Shown in pieces: positions 44,635 to 54,404 of a stretch of DNA of 58,711 nt. Location of the stretch: positions 1 to 58,711 of the forward strand of contig JAHDGL010000002.1 in NCBI GenBank assembly GCA_020627625.1, read 5' to 3'. Origin of the DNA: Alphaproteobacteria bacterium (GTDB lineage Bacteria; Pseudomonadota; Alphaproteobacteria; Rickettsiales; Rickettsiaceae). The translations under genes were made by a program, and so were the position numbers. The notes below the pieces were generated by a model, which did no database searches, had not been told where the DNA came from, and worked only from the letters and a program-made list of their open reading frames with translations. Position 1 is the first letter of the stretch. The number at the start of each line of letters is the position of its first letter.

Positions 44635-44996
44635 TTTTATATCTCTCTAAATATTCTATCAAACCACAATAAAAATGGTTTTTAACGGCTGTAATATATA
44701 ACTATATGACCAACAATTCAAGAGTATTTTACAAAATTTTATCATTTCATGCGTTGTTTTAAAATATTTATCTAATATGTTCTATGAAAATGATAGCTTA
44801 TACTTTAAATGTATTCACTTTTATTTGAGTATATGTGGATAGTTTGATGTTGTGTTAATATTAATTTATAATAGTATATAGTGGGTTTTAAAATGAGCTG
44901 CTTTTTTTACGCAAGTTTAGGCGCTGGTTCAACTAAAATTACTCTATATAAAAATTTACCACTTGATGGTAATTAACGTTTTATGAAAATGTTTTT

Positions 44997-45941
44997 ATGG
45001 CAATATTTAGTTTAGTGTTTTTTAAGGTTTTTTCTTCTCTGCTTAGTGTTTTAATGGGCTTTTTATCAGGAAAATTTACTGAGATACAAAAAGATAGTAT
45101 TGCACTGCTATTATTTTATTTCGTTGCACCAATCGTGTTTTTTGCAATACCTACTAGCGCTAATCTGACTTTTAGCTCATTAGGTATTACTTTAGTTTCA
45201 TTTTGTTTGGCTTCATCAATAGGTTTTTTTAGTTTTTGGATATACGGTAAAATTTGGCAAGATTCCCACAGAAACATCCTAGCGATGTCTGCTGGCACTG
45301 GTAATAGTGGTTATGTGGTGCTACCTATTGCAACAGCTTTATTCGATGATTATACTCTAAGTATTTACGCTTTGGGGCTTATAGGAATCTCTATGTATGA
45401 TGTTTCAATAGGCTGTTATTTCTGCGCGCGTAATATACATAGCTTTCGAGAGAGTGTGATGAAAGTAGTACGTTTGCCAATACTTAATGCTTTTTTCTTC
45501 GGTTGCGTACTTAGTCTTCTTGGGTTCCAATTACCAAATTTCTTTGATGAATTTGTTGCTAATATGAAAGGGGCTTTCTCTATTTTAGGGATGGTGACAA
45601 TTGGTTTAGCTCTTTCTAAAATCACAAAATTTAAAATTGATGTAAAATTTACTAGCGCTGCATTTATTAGTAAATTCTTATTTTATCCTATTATATTTAA
45701 CTTATTTATCTTATTGGATAAATTTTTACTTGGATGGTACGATGTAAATTATTATAATGCATTACAAATATTATGTATTGCGCCTATTGCTACGAATACT
45801 ATCGTGCTTGCATCATTATATAAAATTTATCCAGAAAAAATGGCAACGGCATTACTATTGTCTTTAATATTTGCCTTATTGTATATGCCAATTATGGCTA
45901 CAATTTTTTTGCAAGATATAGATATAATACAAAATATATAA
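44997..45941 (+). CDS. AEC-family transporter
   Basis: Ten-TM pattern; FYFVAPIVFFAIPTS, GTGNSGYVVLPIATALF, LCIAPIATNTIVLA. Confidence 0.8.
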   Translation: MAIFSLVFFKVFSSLLSVLMGFLSGKFTEIQKDSIALLLFYFVAPIVFFAIPTSANLTFSSLGITLVSFCLASSIGFFSFWIYGKIWQDSHRNILAMSAGTGNSGYVVLPIATALFDDYTLSIYALGLIGISMYDVSIGCYFCARNIHSFRESVMKVVRLPILNAFFFGCVLSLLGFQLPNFFDEFVANMKGAFSILGMVTIGLALSKITKFKIDVKFTSAAFISKFLFYPIIFNLFILLDKFLLGWYDVNYYNALQILCIAPIATNTIVLASLYKIYPEKMATALLLSLIFALLYMPIMATIFLQDIDIIQNI

Positions 45942-45995
45942 ATAAAGAATACAGAAAAAAAGAACTTAAACATAAAAAATTAGAAGTAAAAATAT

Positions 45996-46940
45996 ATGAC
46001 TAATTCTACTATAAAAACTCAATTATTAATTATTGGCTCAGGACCAGCTGGCCTTAGTGCTGCAATTTATGCTGCAAGAGCATCATTAAAACCAACTTTA
46101 ATTCATGGAATGCAACCAGGCGGACAGCTGACTATTACTACAGATGTTGAAAATTATCCTGGTTTTGCCGAAGCGATACAGGGGCCTTGGCTTATGCAAG
46201 AAATGGAGAAACAAGCTGAGAATGTTGGTACTAATCTTGTGCATGATTATGTTGAAAAAGTTGATTTATCAAAAAGGCCTTTCAAAATATCGACTTCTTC
46301 TGGCGATATATATGAAGCAGATAGTATTGTTATATCAACAGGTGCACAGGCTAAATGGCTTGGATTAGATTCAGAGACTAAGTTTCAAGGGTTTGGTGTT
46401 TCTGGTTGCGCAACTTGTGACGGTTTCTTTTACAAAGATAAAGAAGTAATAGTCGTTGGGGGTGGTAATACAGCAGTTGAGGAGGCCTTGTTTTTAACAA
46501 ATCATGCTAGTAAAGTGCATTTAGTGCATCGTGGTGATTCTTTGCGAGCTGAAAAAATATTGCAAGATCGTTTATTTGCAAATGATAAAATATCGGTGCT
46601 TTGGAATCACGAGCTAGATGAGGTTCTGGGGGAAGAAAATCCAAAATCAGTAACAGGGGTAAATTTAAGAAATAATAAAACCGGCGATATAACAAAATTA
46701 GCCTGCGATGGCGTCTTTATTGCAATAGGGCATAAACCAAATACGGAAATGTTTAAAGATCAATTGAAAATGGATAATGAAGGCTATATTATTACGGCCC
46801 CGGATTCTACTGCGACCAGCATTGCTGGTGTTTATGCTGCGGGCGATGTGCAAGATAAAATTTACAGACAAGCAGTAACGGCTGCAGGCACAGGTTGCAT
46901 GGCCGCCCTTGAGATTGATAAGTTTTTAAGGGGCAGTTAA
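45996..46940 (+). CDS. trxB: Thioredoxin-disulfide reductase
   Basis: IIGSGPAGLSAAIYAARASLKP, GCATCDGFFYKDKEVIVVGGGNTAVEEALFLTN, GVYAAGDVQDKIYRQAVTAAGTGCMAALE. Confidence 0.98.
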   Translation: MTNSTIKTQLLIIGSGPAGLSAAIYAARASLKPTLIHGMQPGGQLTITTDVENYPGFAEAIQGPWLMQEMEKQAENVGTNLVHDYVEKVDLSKRPFKISTSSGDIYEADSIVISTGAQAKWLGLDSETKFQGFGVSGCATCDGFFYKDKEVIVVGGGNTAVEEALFLTNHASKVHLVHRGDSLRAEKILQDRLFANDKISVLWNHELDEVLGEENPKSVTGVNLRNNKTGDITKLACDGVFIAIGHKPNTEMFKDQLKMDNEGYIITAPDSTATSIAGVYAAGDVQDKIYRQAVTAAGTGCMAALEIDKFLRGS

Positions 46941-46996
46941 TTTCATTTGCTATTGGTTCTAGAAAAAGGGAATTAACCCTAAAAAGAGGAAGTTAA

Positions 46997-48439
46997 ATGC
47001 TAGAAGTGGAAACACAAACAAGTCAAATACGAAAGTTGCCGACTAATTTTCATGCAGAACAGATGTTGCTTGGTGCTATTATTATTAATAGTGATTTGAT
47101 TGAGCAAGTTAATGAATTTCTACGGGCTGAACATTTCTTTGAGAAATTGCATCAAAAAATTTATAATGCGATTGAAATTCTTTCCGAAAAGGGTTTAAGT
47201 TCAACAACAGTAACACTTAAGTCAATGTTGGAAAAAGATCCAATTTACCAAGAGGTAAATGGCGACGAGTACTTAATTAAGTTAACGACAATTGCGATGG
47301 TAGTCATTAATCCTTATGATTATGGTCGTATAATTTATGATTTAGCATTAAAAAGAAGCCTGATTGCAATTGGCGAGAGTATAGTAAATGATTCTTATGA
47401 TTCTACTCTAGAGCATTCTGCATCAGATCAATTAGAAGAAGCAGAAACAAAATTATATAATTTAGCTAGCCAGGGTTTGCACGAAAAAGGATTTACTGCA
47501 ATGAGACAATCAGTAGCAGAATCTTTAGAAACTATCAATCGTGCTATAAAAAATAAAGATCATGTAACAGGTATTTCTACGGGGCTTATCGATCTTGACA
47601 ATAAATTATCTGGATTTCAAAATTCTGATTTAGTTATAGTAGCTGGTCGTCCATCAATGGGTAAAACAGCTTTTGCTATTAATTTTGCATTAAATGCCTG
47701 CAAAGCTTTGATAGAGAAAACTAAAGAGGGCGAGCAAACTCCAGCTGTTGGGTTTTTCTCTCTTGAGATGTCTGCAGAGCAACTAGCCAACCGTTTATTA
47801 TCTATGTTGGCAAAAGTTGATTCAACGCATTTACGTAATGGTAAGGTTAATGAAGAGCGTTATAATGAACTACAAAAAGCAGCATCAAAATTATCTGAAA
47901 TGCCGTTTTTTATTGACGATACTCCTGCGTTATCTATTGCTGCGATTCGGACGCGTGCACGTAAATTAAAGAGAAAGCATAATTTAGGTATTTTATTTGT
48001 TGATTATTTACAGCTTTTGCATGGATCGGGAAAATCAGATAATAGAGTTCTAGAAATATCAGAAATTACTCAAGGGTTAAAAGCAATTGCAAAAGAGCTG
48101 AATATACCAGTAATTGCTTTATCTCAACTCTCAAGAGCAGTAGAACAAAGAGAGGATAAAAGACCAATGCTTTCTGATTTAAGAGAATCTGGCTCTATTG
48201 AACAAGATGCTGATCTAGTAATGTTTTTGTACAGAGAAGAATATTATTTAAAACGTAAAGAGCCAATGGCTGGCGATCCTAAATATGCCCAGTGGCAGGA
48301 AAAATTGGATAAGGCTCATAATATTGCTGAAATATTAGTAGCAAAACATCGTAATGGAGCAATTGGGAACGTACAACTTTATTATGTAGATCAATTTTCT
48401 AGTGTTAGTAATTTACAAAAGGCTCATAATCAGAATTGA
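46997..48439 (+). CDS. dnaB: Replicative DNA helicase DnaB
   Basis: VIVAGRPSMGKTAFAINFALN, GFFSLEMSAEQLANRLLS, LFVDYLQLL, SDLRESGSIEQDADLVMFLYREEYY. Confidence 0.98.
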   Translation: MLEVETQTSQIRKLPTNFHAEQMLLGAIIINSDLIEQVNEFLRAEHFFEKLHQKIYNAIEILSEKGLSSTTVTLKSMLEKDPIYQEVNGDEYLIKLTTIAMVVINPYDYGRIIYDLALKRSLIAIGESIVNDSYDSTLEHSASDQLEEAETKLYNLASQGLHEKGFTAMRQSVAESLETINRAIKNKDHVTGISTGLIDLDNKLSGFQNSDLVIVAGRPSMGKTAFAINFALNACKALIEKTKEGEQTPAVGFFSLEMSAEQLANRLLSMLAKVDSTHLRNGKVNEERYNELQKAASKLSEMPFFIDDTPALSIAAIRTRARKLKRKHNLGILFVDYLQLLHGSGKSDNRVLEISEITQGLKAIAKELNIPVIALSQLSRAVEQREDKRPMLSDLRESGSIEQDADLVMFLYREEYYLKRKEPMAGDPKYAQWQEKLDKAHNIAEILVAKHRNGAIGNVQLYYVDQFSSVSNLQKAHNQN

Positions 48440-48520
48440 TATATTGACGTATTAGACATATTAATGGGTGAATGTATCATATTATAATGTGTCATATTAT
48501 ATAGTGAAATTAGTTGAATT

Positions 48521-49666
48521 ATGAATAAAACAAAACCAGTAATATTTGGTATTAAATCAACTTTATTATCAAAAAAGGAAGTTAAATTATTTAAAGATAA
48601 TAATGTTTTTGGCTTTATTCTGTTTTCTCGGAACATTGAATCAAGAAATCAAGTTATTGAATTAACAAAGAGTCTGAAAAATTTATACCCTGAAAGAGAT
48701 GTACCTATATTTATAGATCAAGAAGGGGGCAGGGTAGCTCGAATTAAACCACCTATTATTGACAATCTTTATCCGCCGGCTAATTACTTTGCTTCTTTGT
48801 ATGATCAAGATAAGTCTCTGGCAATAAATCAAGTGCAAGATAATTACACAGAATTAATGGCTGATTTAAAGTCGTTAAATATAGATTCCCCTTGCGCTCC
48901 TGTGTGTGATATTCTTTATTCTGATGGCGATAATGTGATTGGTGATCGTAGTTTTGGTGATAATGTTGATAAAGTAATAGATTTATGCCAAGGGGCCATT
49001 AATGGCATTCATCATTCTGGGGGCTTGCCATTTATAAAACATATACCAGGACATGGGCGCGCAACTGTTGATAGCCATTTTGAATTACCAATAATAAGAA
49101 CTGGTCTTGAGGAGCTTGAGGCAACTGATTTTAAAATATTTAAAACATTAGCTGCCAAAAATGATGTTTGGGGAATGACCGCACATATTATATATACAGC
49201 ATTAGATCCTGACAATACAATAACCACTTCACCCATTGCTATTGATTATATACGTAATAAATTAAAATTTAAGGGCAATTTAGTATCTGATGATTTATGT
49301 ATGTATGCGTTGCATGGTTTAGTTGGTAAAAAATGTGCTACTTTGAAACAAGTTATAAAATTAACAGAAGCTCAGAAAGATTGGAAAGCTAAATATTCCC
49401 GAGATTTAAAAAATTTATTTGCAATAGATATTAATCAGAATAGTAATCCTTTAGATATTAGTCAGAATGGTATTGTGAGTGATTCCTCTAAAATAAGTAA
49501 TTCACTAATAATTGAGCTTTGTAAAGAAAAATTATTAGAAATACAACCAGAATTCCTTGAAACTCTGGCGAAAGTGAGTAAACTATCAATAAAAGCTGGC
49601 TGTGATATAATATTACATTGTAGTGGTGATTTTAAAGAAATGACTACAATATGTGATGTTTTGTAG
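48521..49666 (+). CDS. nagZ: Beta-N-acetylhexosaminidase NagZ-like, with insertion and probable C-terminal shortening
   Basis: FIDQEGGRVARIKPP, LPFIKHIPGHGRATVDSHFELPII, GNLVSDDLCMYAL, KAGCDIILHCSGDFKEM. Confidence 0.88.
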   Translation: MNKTKPVIFGIKSTLLSKKEVKLFKDNNVFGFILFSRNIESRNQVIELTKSLKNLYPERDVPIFIDQEGGRVARIKPPIIDNLYPPANYFASLYDQDKSLAINQVQDNYTELMADLKSLNIDSPCAPVCDILYSDGDNVIGDRSFGDNVDKVIDLCQGAINGIHHSGGLPFIKHIPGHGRATVDSHFELPIIRTGLEELEATDFKIFKTLAAKNDVWGMTAHIIYTALDPDNTITTSPIAIDYIRNKLKFKGNLVSDDLCMYALHGLVGKKCATLKQVIKLTEAQKDWKAKYSRDLKNLFAIDINQNSNPLDISQNGIVSDSSKISNSLIIELCKEKLLEIQPEFLETLAKVSKLSIKAGCDIILHCSGDFKEMTTICDVL

Positions 49667-49709
49667 TAGTGTAGTAGTGTAGTAGTGTGTAATATTTTGT
49701 AGTAGTGTG
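49663..49709. repeat. Tandem GTAGTAGTGT-type repeats
   Basis: gtagtagtgtagtagtgtagtagtgtgtaatattttgtagtagtgtg overlapping the nagZ stop. Confidence 0.9.
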
Positions 49710-49790
49710 GGCTAAACTCAACCAGTGAAATAGGGCACCGCCCGAGATTTAAGTTAAAAAATTATATAGTAAAAATTAAGGAGAAATAAT

Positions 49791-50426
49791 ATGAATTATT
49801 GCGATTATTCTAATCAAGAAAAACACCCATTTGAACTTCCGGAGCTGCCATTTGCAAAAGATGCTTTTGAACCTCATTTCTCAGCTGAAACTTTTGAATT
49901 TCATCACCAAAAACACCATAATAGTTACGTGATTAATTTAAATAATTTATTAAAAGATAATAAAGAAATGATCGATATGGATCTAGAGCAAATTATTGCT
50001 AGCTCCATGGGAAGTAATATTGCAATTTTTAATAATGCAGCACAAGTCTGGAACCATACATTTTTTTGGCACTCTATTAAGCCAAATGCAGGTGGCAAAC
50101 CTTCTGATGAAATGATGTTGCAAATAGAAAAAGATTTTGGTTCATATAATGAATTTTTAGACCAATTTACTAAAGCAGCGCTTGGTCAATTTGGTAGTGG
50201 CTGGGTTTGGTTAGTTTATTCTGACAATAAATTATCTATTATGAAAACCTCTAATGCAGAAACTCCAATAACTCAAAATGTTAAGCCTTTGATTGCTTGT
50301 GATGTGTGGGAGCATGCATATTATATTGATTATCGTAATAATCGTTTAAATTATGTAGAAACTTTCTTGCAGCATATGATAAACTGGGATTTTGCAGAGA
50401 TGCATTTTAATAGAGCGAGACAATAG
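49791..50426 (+). CDS. sodB: Superoxide dismutase (Fe)
   Basis: [67 protein letters not shown]. Confidence 0.97.
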   Translation: MNYCDYSNQEKHPFELPELPFAKDAFEPHFSAETFEFHHQKHHNSYVINLNNLLKDNKEMIDMDLEQIIASSMGSNIAIFNNAAQVWNHTFFWHSIKPNAGGKPSDEMMLQIEKDFGSYNEFLDQFTKAALGQFGSGWVWLVYSDNKLSIMKTSNAETPITQNVKPLIACDVWEHAYYIDYRNNRLNYVETFLQHMINWDFAEMHFNRARQ

Positions 50427-50495
50427 ATTATTAGCTAGTAATCTAAGTGCAGATATTAGATACTAGATTAGTAGCTATAGTGATAATTAAATTTT

Positions 50496-50960
50496 ATGCC
50501 TTTTCAATTTATATTATTTTTTATATTGATTTTCATTTGGGCCGGGCTTGCAGGCATACATGATAAAATGCAATTAATTATTTATATGTTTCTAGCGCCG
50601 GCTCTGACTTTGCTAGTTAGCTGGAAATTAAAATTATTACCAGCTAAGAATCTTTTTAAATTGCAATTTATTACATATTTTTTTTGGTTGTTAAAAGAAA
50701 TATTAATGTCATCAATTGCGGTGATTAAAATTGCTTGTCGTAAAAATCTTGCTATACAGCCAGTTCTTGAACCGATCAAATCAATTCAAGATAGTGATAT
50801 TGGGCTTGTTGCTTATGCGAATTCAATTACTTTAACTCCTGGTACTGTTACTTTATCCGAAGAAAAAAATATTTTACTTGTGCATGCGCTTGATCTAAAA
50901 TTCATGCATGATTTGCAAGAAGGAGAAATGGATAATAGAGTAAAACAGATTGTAAAGTAA
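50496..50960 (+). CDS. Na+/H+ antiporter (Mrp/Mnh) subunit E
   Basis: Two to three TMs then NSITLTPGTVTLSEEKNILLVHALD, the MrpE signature. Confidence 0.88.
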   Translation: MPFQFILFFILIFIWAGLAGIHDKMQLIIYMFLAPALTLLVSWKLKLLPAKNLFKLQFITYFFWLLKEILMSSIAVIKIACRKNLAIQPVLEPIKSIQDSDIGLVAYANSITLTPGTVTLSEEKNILLVHALDLKFMHDLQEGEMDNRVKQIVK

Positions 50961-51084
50961 TTGTAGAAAAATACTTTAAATTTTTACATCATTTAATCTA
51001 CTAATATTTATTTCTGAATGCAAAACAACTAAATCAGCACAAAATAAATAACTAAATAACTAATAAAAATCAGCTAAATAAAAT

Positions 51085-51357
51085 ATGTTAAATATTTTTC
51101 TAATAATAATTTTAATTTTCGCTGCCATCGTGATTTGTGGGGCATTAATGCAAAATGATGTTTTTATTAAATTATTATTTTTAAATAATGGTACTAGCAT
51201 AATATCTTTATTTATATGCTTTCTTGGCTCTTTTAAAGTGAATAATTCATATATTGATATTGCGTTGATTTATTTTTTATTAAGCGTTATAGCTACTAAT
51301 GCTTATTTAAAATATTTCATACATCAACATAAAAAAGAAGCATCTGATGCACACTAA
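51085..51357 (+). CDS. MrpF/MnhF-like cation antiporter subunit F (or related small membrane subunit)
   Basis: Three-TM small protein; FINNSYIDIALIYFLLSVIATNAYLKYF directly after mrpE. Confidence 0.6.
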   Translation: MLNIFLIIILIFAAIVICGALMQNDVFIKLLFLNNGTSIISLFICFLGSFKVNNSYIDIALIYFLLSVIATNAYLKYFIHQHKKEASDAH

Positions 51358-52501
51358 AATTACTATTCTTGGCTGTGGTCTTAGTGGAATGATTACAGCG
51401 CTTGCATTTGCAAAGCATAATACTCCTTCTGTGATTATTGAGAAACAATCTAGTAAGAGTAAGAATTTTTTTAAGGATGTTCGGACTACTGCAATTACTG
51501 CTTCTTCAAAAGAATTTTTTCAGAGTATCAATATTTGGGATAAGGTATACGAAATATCAAGTATATTAAATGATATTTATGTGGTGGATAATAAAGCACC
51601 AGAAATATTGCATTTTGCTTCTAAAGAACTAGAAGGGCAAGAAAAGATGGGGTATTTAGTTGAAAATAATGAATTCAAAAAAGTACTTCTACAGTTAGTG
51701 CAGAATAATAAACTAATTACTTTGTTAGAAAACACTTCGTATGAGGTTAGGAGTAATAGCATAGAGCGATGTTCGCTTATTTTAAATCAACAAAGTAAAA
51801 TGGAATGCGATTTGTTAATTGTTTGCGATGGAAGATATTCTTCTGCAAGACAAAAATATTTCAGTAGCGAGACAGAAAAATTATATAAGCAGCACGCTAT
51901 AACATTTATTACTCATCATGAAAAACCACATGAGGGCACTGCGGTAGAACATTTTATGCCGTCTGGTCCATTTGCTATTTTACCATTAAAAGATCAAAAT
52001 CTTTCGTCAATCGTATGGACTGTTTCTTCTGAAAAAAAAGATACAATTATGAATTTACCACATGATGAGCTTGTGTATCTGGTTCAAGAGAATTTTGGTG
52101 ATTTCTTGGGAAAAATAACAATCAGAAGTGAAGTAGCTGCATTTCCTTTAAAATTTTATGAAACAAAACAATATTATAACAAAAGAATTGTCTTAGTTGC
52201 AGATACTGCTCATATTATGCATCCACTTGCAGGTCAGGGGTTAAATCAGGGAATTAAAGATATACAACATTTAACTGAATTAGTGTCGGAATATGGTATA
52301 GGCGAGCATAGTTTAAGTATTTATCAGAAACAACGTAAAATTGATAATAATAATATGTTAGAAATAACGGATATGCTTAATTCCGTATTTTCGAATCAAT
52401 CAAAATTATTGCACATATCAAGGCAGTTTGGTTTTAAACTTATAGAAAATATTCCATTCTTAAAAAAAACTCTGATAAAATATGCAATGGGTAAAAGATA
52501 G
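51347..52501 (+). CDS. FAD-dependent ubiquinone biosynthesis hydroxylase (UbiH/UbiF/Coq6 family)
   Basis: ILGCGLSGMITALAFAKHN, VADTAHIMHPLAGQGLNQGIKDIQHLTELV. Confidence 0.92.
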   Translation: MHTKITILGCGLSGMITALAFAKHNTPSVIIEKQSSKSKNFFKDVRTTAITASSKEFFQSINIWDKVYEISSILNDIYVVDNKAPEILHFASKELEGQEKMGYLVENNEFKKVLLQLVQNNKLITLLENTSYEVRSNSIERCSLILNQQSKMECDLLIVCDGRYSSARQKYFSSETEKLYKQHAITFITHHEKPHEGTAVEHFMPSGPFAILPLKDQNLSSIVWTVSSEKKDTIMNLPHDELVYLVQENFGDFLGKITIRSEVAAFPLKFYETKQYYNKRIVLVADTAHIMHPLAGQGLNQGIKDIQHLTELVSEYGIGEHSLSIYQKQRKIDNNNMLEITDMLNSVFSNQSKLLHISRQFGFKLIENIPFLKKTLIKYAMGKR

Positions 52502-53222
52502 AATCGGAAATATTAAGTTAATATTATCAAATATTACCCATTATATTTTTCCTTATAGATGTATATCCTGTTCAGAATTTGTGCAAGAGGAAAGCAATAT
52601 TTGTTCTAAATGCTTTAAGAAATTAAACTTTATTACTGCGCCATATTGTAATATTTGTGGAACTCCGTTTGAATTTGTTATGGAATGGGTTAATATTTGT
52701 AATAAATGTACTGCTGCTGGCGCTCCTAAATATGAGATGAGTCGTAGTTTATTCAAATTTGACGAGCATAGCAGGCATTTAATATATGGCTTTAAGTATA
52801 ATGATAAAACAATGCATGCAAAAATGTTTGCAAAGCTTTTATTTGCAAGGTACCAATCAGAATTAGACAATGTTAATATTATTGTTCCAGTTCCAATGAA
52901 TAGATGGAAAAGATTGTTCAGGAGTTATAATCCAGCTCAAATATTAGCACAAGATATGGCAAGAATTATGAATAGACCAATGATACCAGACATGCTTATC
53001 AAGCAAAAATGGACCATTGCACAGACTGGTTTGAATAAAAAAGAAAGAAGTAAAAATTTACAACAATCTATAAAATTCAGAGAAAAATATAGTATAAAGA
53101 ATAAAATTATTTTACTTGTAGACGATGTGAAAACTACGGGTGCTACGAGTAATTTATGTAGCATGATATTAAAAAAAGCTGGAGCTAAATCTGTGAAGTT
53201 AGTTACAATTTCTCTAACGTAG
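52482..53222 (+). CDS. comF: ComF family protein (phosphoribosyltransferase-like)
   Basis: CISCSEFVQEESNICSKC...CNICGTPFE; IVPVPMNRWKRLFRSYNPAQILAQDMAR; ILLVDDVKTTGAT. Confidence 0.95.
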   Translation: MQWVKDRIGNIKLILSNITHYIFPYRCISCSEFVQEESNICSKCFKKLNFITAPYCNICGTPFEFVMEWVNICNKCTAAGAPKYEMSRSLFKFDEHSRHLIYGFKYNDKTMHAKMFAKLLFARYQSELDNVNIIVPVPMNRWKRLFRSYNPAQILAQDMARIMNRPMIPDMLIKQKWTIAQTGLNKKERSKNLQQSIKFREKYSIKNKIILLVDDVKTTGATSNLCSMILKKAGAKSVKLVTISLT

Positions 53223-53228
53223 TCTATA

Positions 53229-53297
53229 TATAGTAAACATGCGTTGAACTATGTGCATAGTTCAATTTTATTTGCCATAGTAAATATAAGTTGAATT
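53229..53297. repeat. Family D element (composite)
   Basis: TATAGTAAACATGCGTTGAACTATGTGCATAGTTCAATTTTATTTGCCATAGTAAATATAAGTTGAATTT. Confidence 0.75.
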
Positions 53298-53310
53298 TAA
53301 TTCATGTTAA

Positions 53311-53342
53311 TAACGCGAATTTCTTATCCTAAATTCGCGTTA
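53311..53342. repeat. Minimal family A derivative (A6): only the two ends remain
   Basis: TAACGCGAATTTCTTATCCTAAATTCGCGTTA. Confidence 0.85.
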
Positions 53343-53660
53343 ATAGTGTTTCATATATTTTTCGTATTTGTTTTTTTCATTTGCATGAGCGTCAGCATTT
53401 GGTAGCGGGTCCTTGATCAAAGTAATGTTAACTCCTTTTTGGGCAATTTTTTGATTTATTTCTATCCATTTTATAAGATTTGGTGATTCTTCTTTGATTG
53501 CATCAATGGGACACTCTGGTACGCACACTCCGCAATCTATACATTCATCTGGATTTATTCCTAACATCAAATCATCTTCGTAAAAACAATCAACGGGGCA
53601 GACTTCTACACAATCAGTATATTTACATTTGATACATTCGTCAGTTACAACATAAGTCAT
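53340..53660 (-). CDS. fdxA: Ferredoxin family protein (FdxA-type, 2 x 4Fe-4S)
   Basis: [55 protein letters not shown]. Confidence 0.97.
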   Translation of the reverse strand: MTYVVTDECIKCKYTDCVEVCPVDCFYEDDLMLGINPDECIDCGVCVPECPIDAIKEESPNLIKWIEINQKIAQKGVNITLIKDPLPNADAHANEKNKYEKYMKHY

Positions 53661-53708
53661 TTTTTACCTCATATATATGTTTTTATAGAAAACGCATAAA
53701 ATTCAACT

Positions 53709-54404
53709 TCATTTGCTATATTTTAATCTATTCATTAATATTCTAGTTCTCATTAATAATGTTAGTATAAAATATATAATAAAACCAAAAAACATTATCA
53801 TTAATGGTAATAGCATCGAGCTATGTATTGATGGTCCACCAATTTTTAATACACTGGCTGGTTGATGCAGGCTATACCAAATATTAACGGAAAACTTTAT
53901 AATAGGAATATTAATAAAACCAATTATAGCCATAACAGAAGCTGGTTTTTCGGCGCGTAATATATTAGACCCGCTATTTACAATAGCAATATAGCTTAAA
54001 TATAAGAAAAATAATATTAGCATTGAGGTTAATCTAGCATCCCATACCCACCATGTTCCCCAAATAGGTTTGCCCCAAATAGAGCCTGTAACTAAAGTAA
54101 TCAATGCGAACATAGCACCAATAGGAGCTGCAGCTATTGCTAAAATATAAGAAATTCTTGTTTTCCAAATTAATGCTGAAAAACTACATACTGACATAAA
54201 ACTATATATACCAAGACTCATCCAAGCTGCTGGAACATGTACATACATTATTCTGACCATTTCTCCTTGTTGATAATCTGGAGGTGATGCAAATAGTGCA
54301 TAATATAATCCTACACTTATGATAAATGGTAGCAAGATCATAAAAAAAGGTATAAGTATTCTTTGAACTTTTATTAAGAAGTTAGGTGTTAGTATTTTGA
54401 ACAT
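53709..54404 (-). CDS. ccmC: Heme ABC exporter permease CcmC
   Basis: GEMVRIMYVHVPAAWMSLGIY, GSIWGKPIWGTWWVWDARLTSMLILFFLYLSYIA, INIPIIKFSVNIWYSLHQPASV. Confidence 0.96.
   Translation of the reverse strand: MFKILTPNFLIKVQRILIPFFMILLPFIISVGLYYALFASPPDYQQGEMVRIMYVHVPAAWMSLGIYSFMSVCSFSALIWKTRISYILAIAAAPIGAMFALITLVTGSIWGKPIWGTWWVWDARLTSMLILFFLYLSYIAIVNSGSNILRAEKPASVMAIIGFINIPIIKFSVNIWYSLHQPASVLKIGGPSIHSSMLLPLMIMFFGFIIYFILTLLMRTRILMNRLKYSK

Noticed and set aside
44893-44976. Tiny ORF MSCFFYASLGAGSTKITLYKNLPLDGN upstream of the AEC transporter
   Set aside because: Only 27 codons, no RBS evidence or homology that I can recognise.
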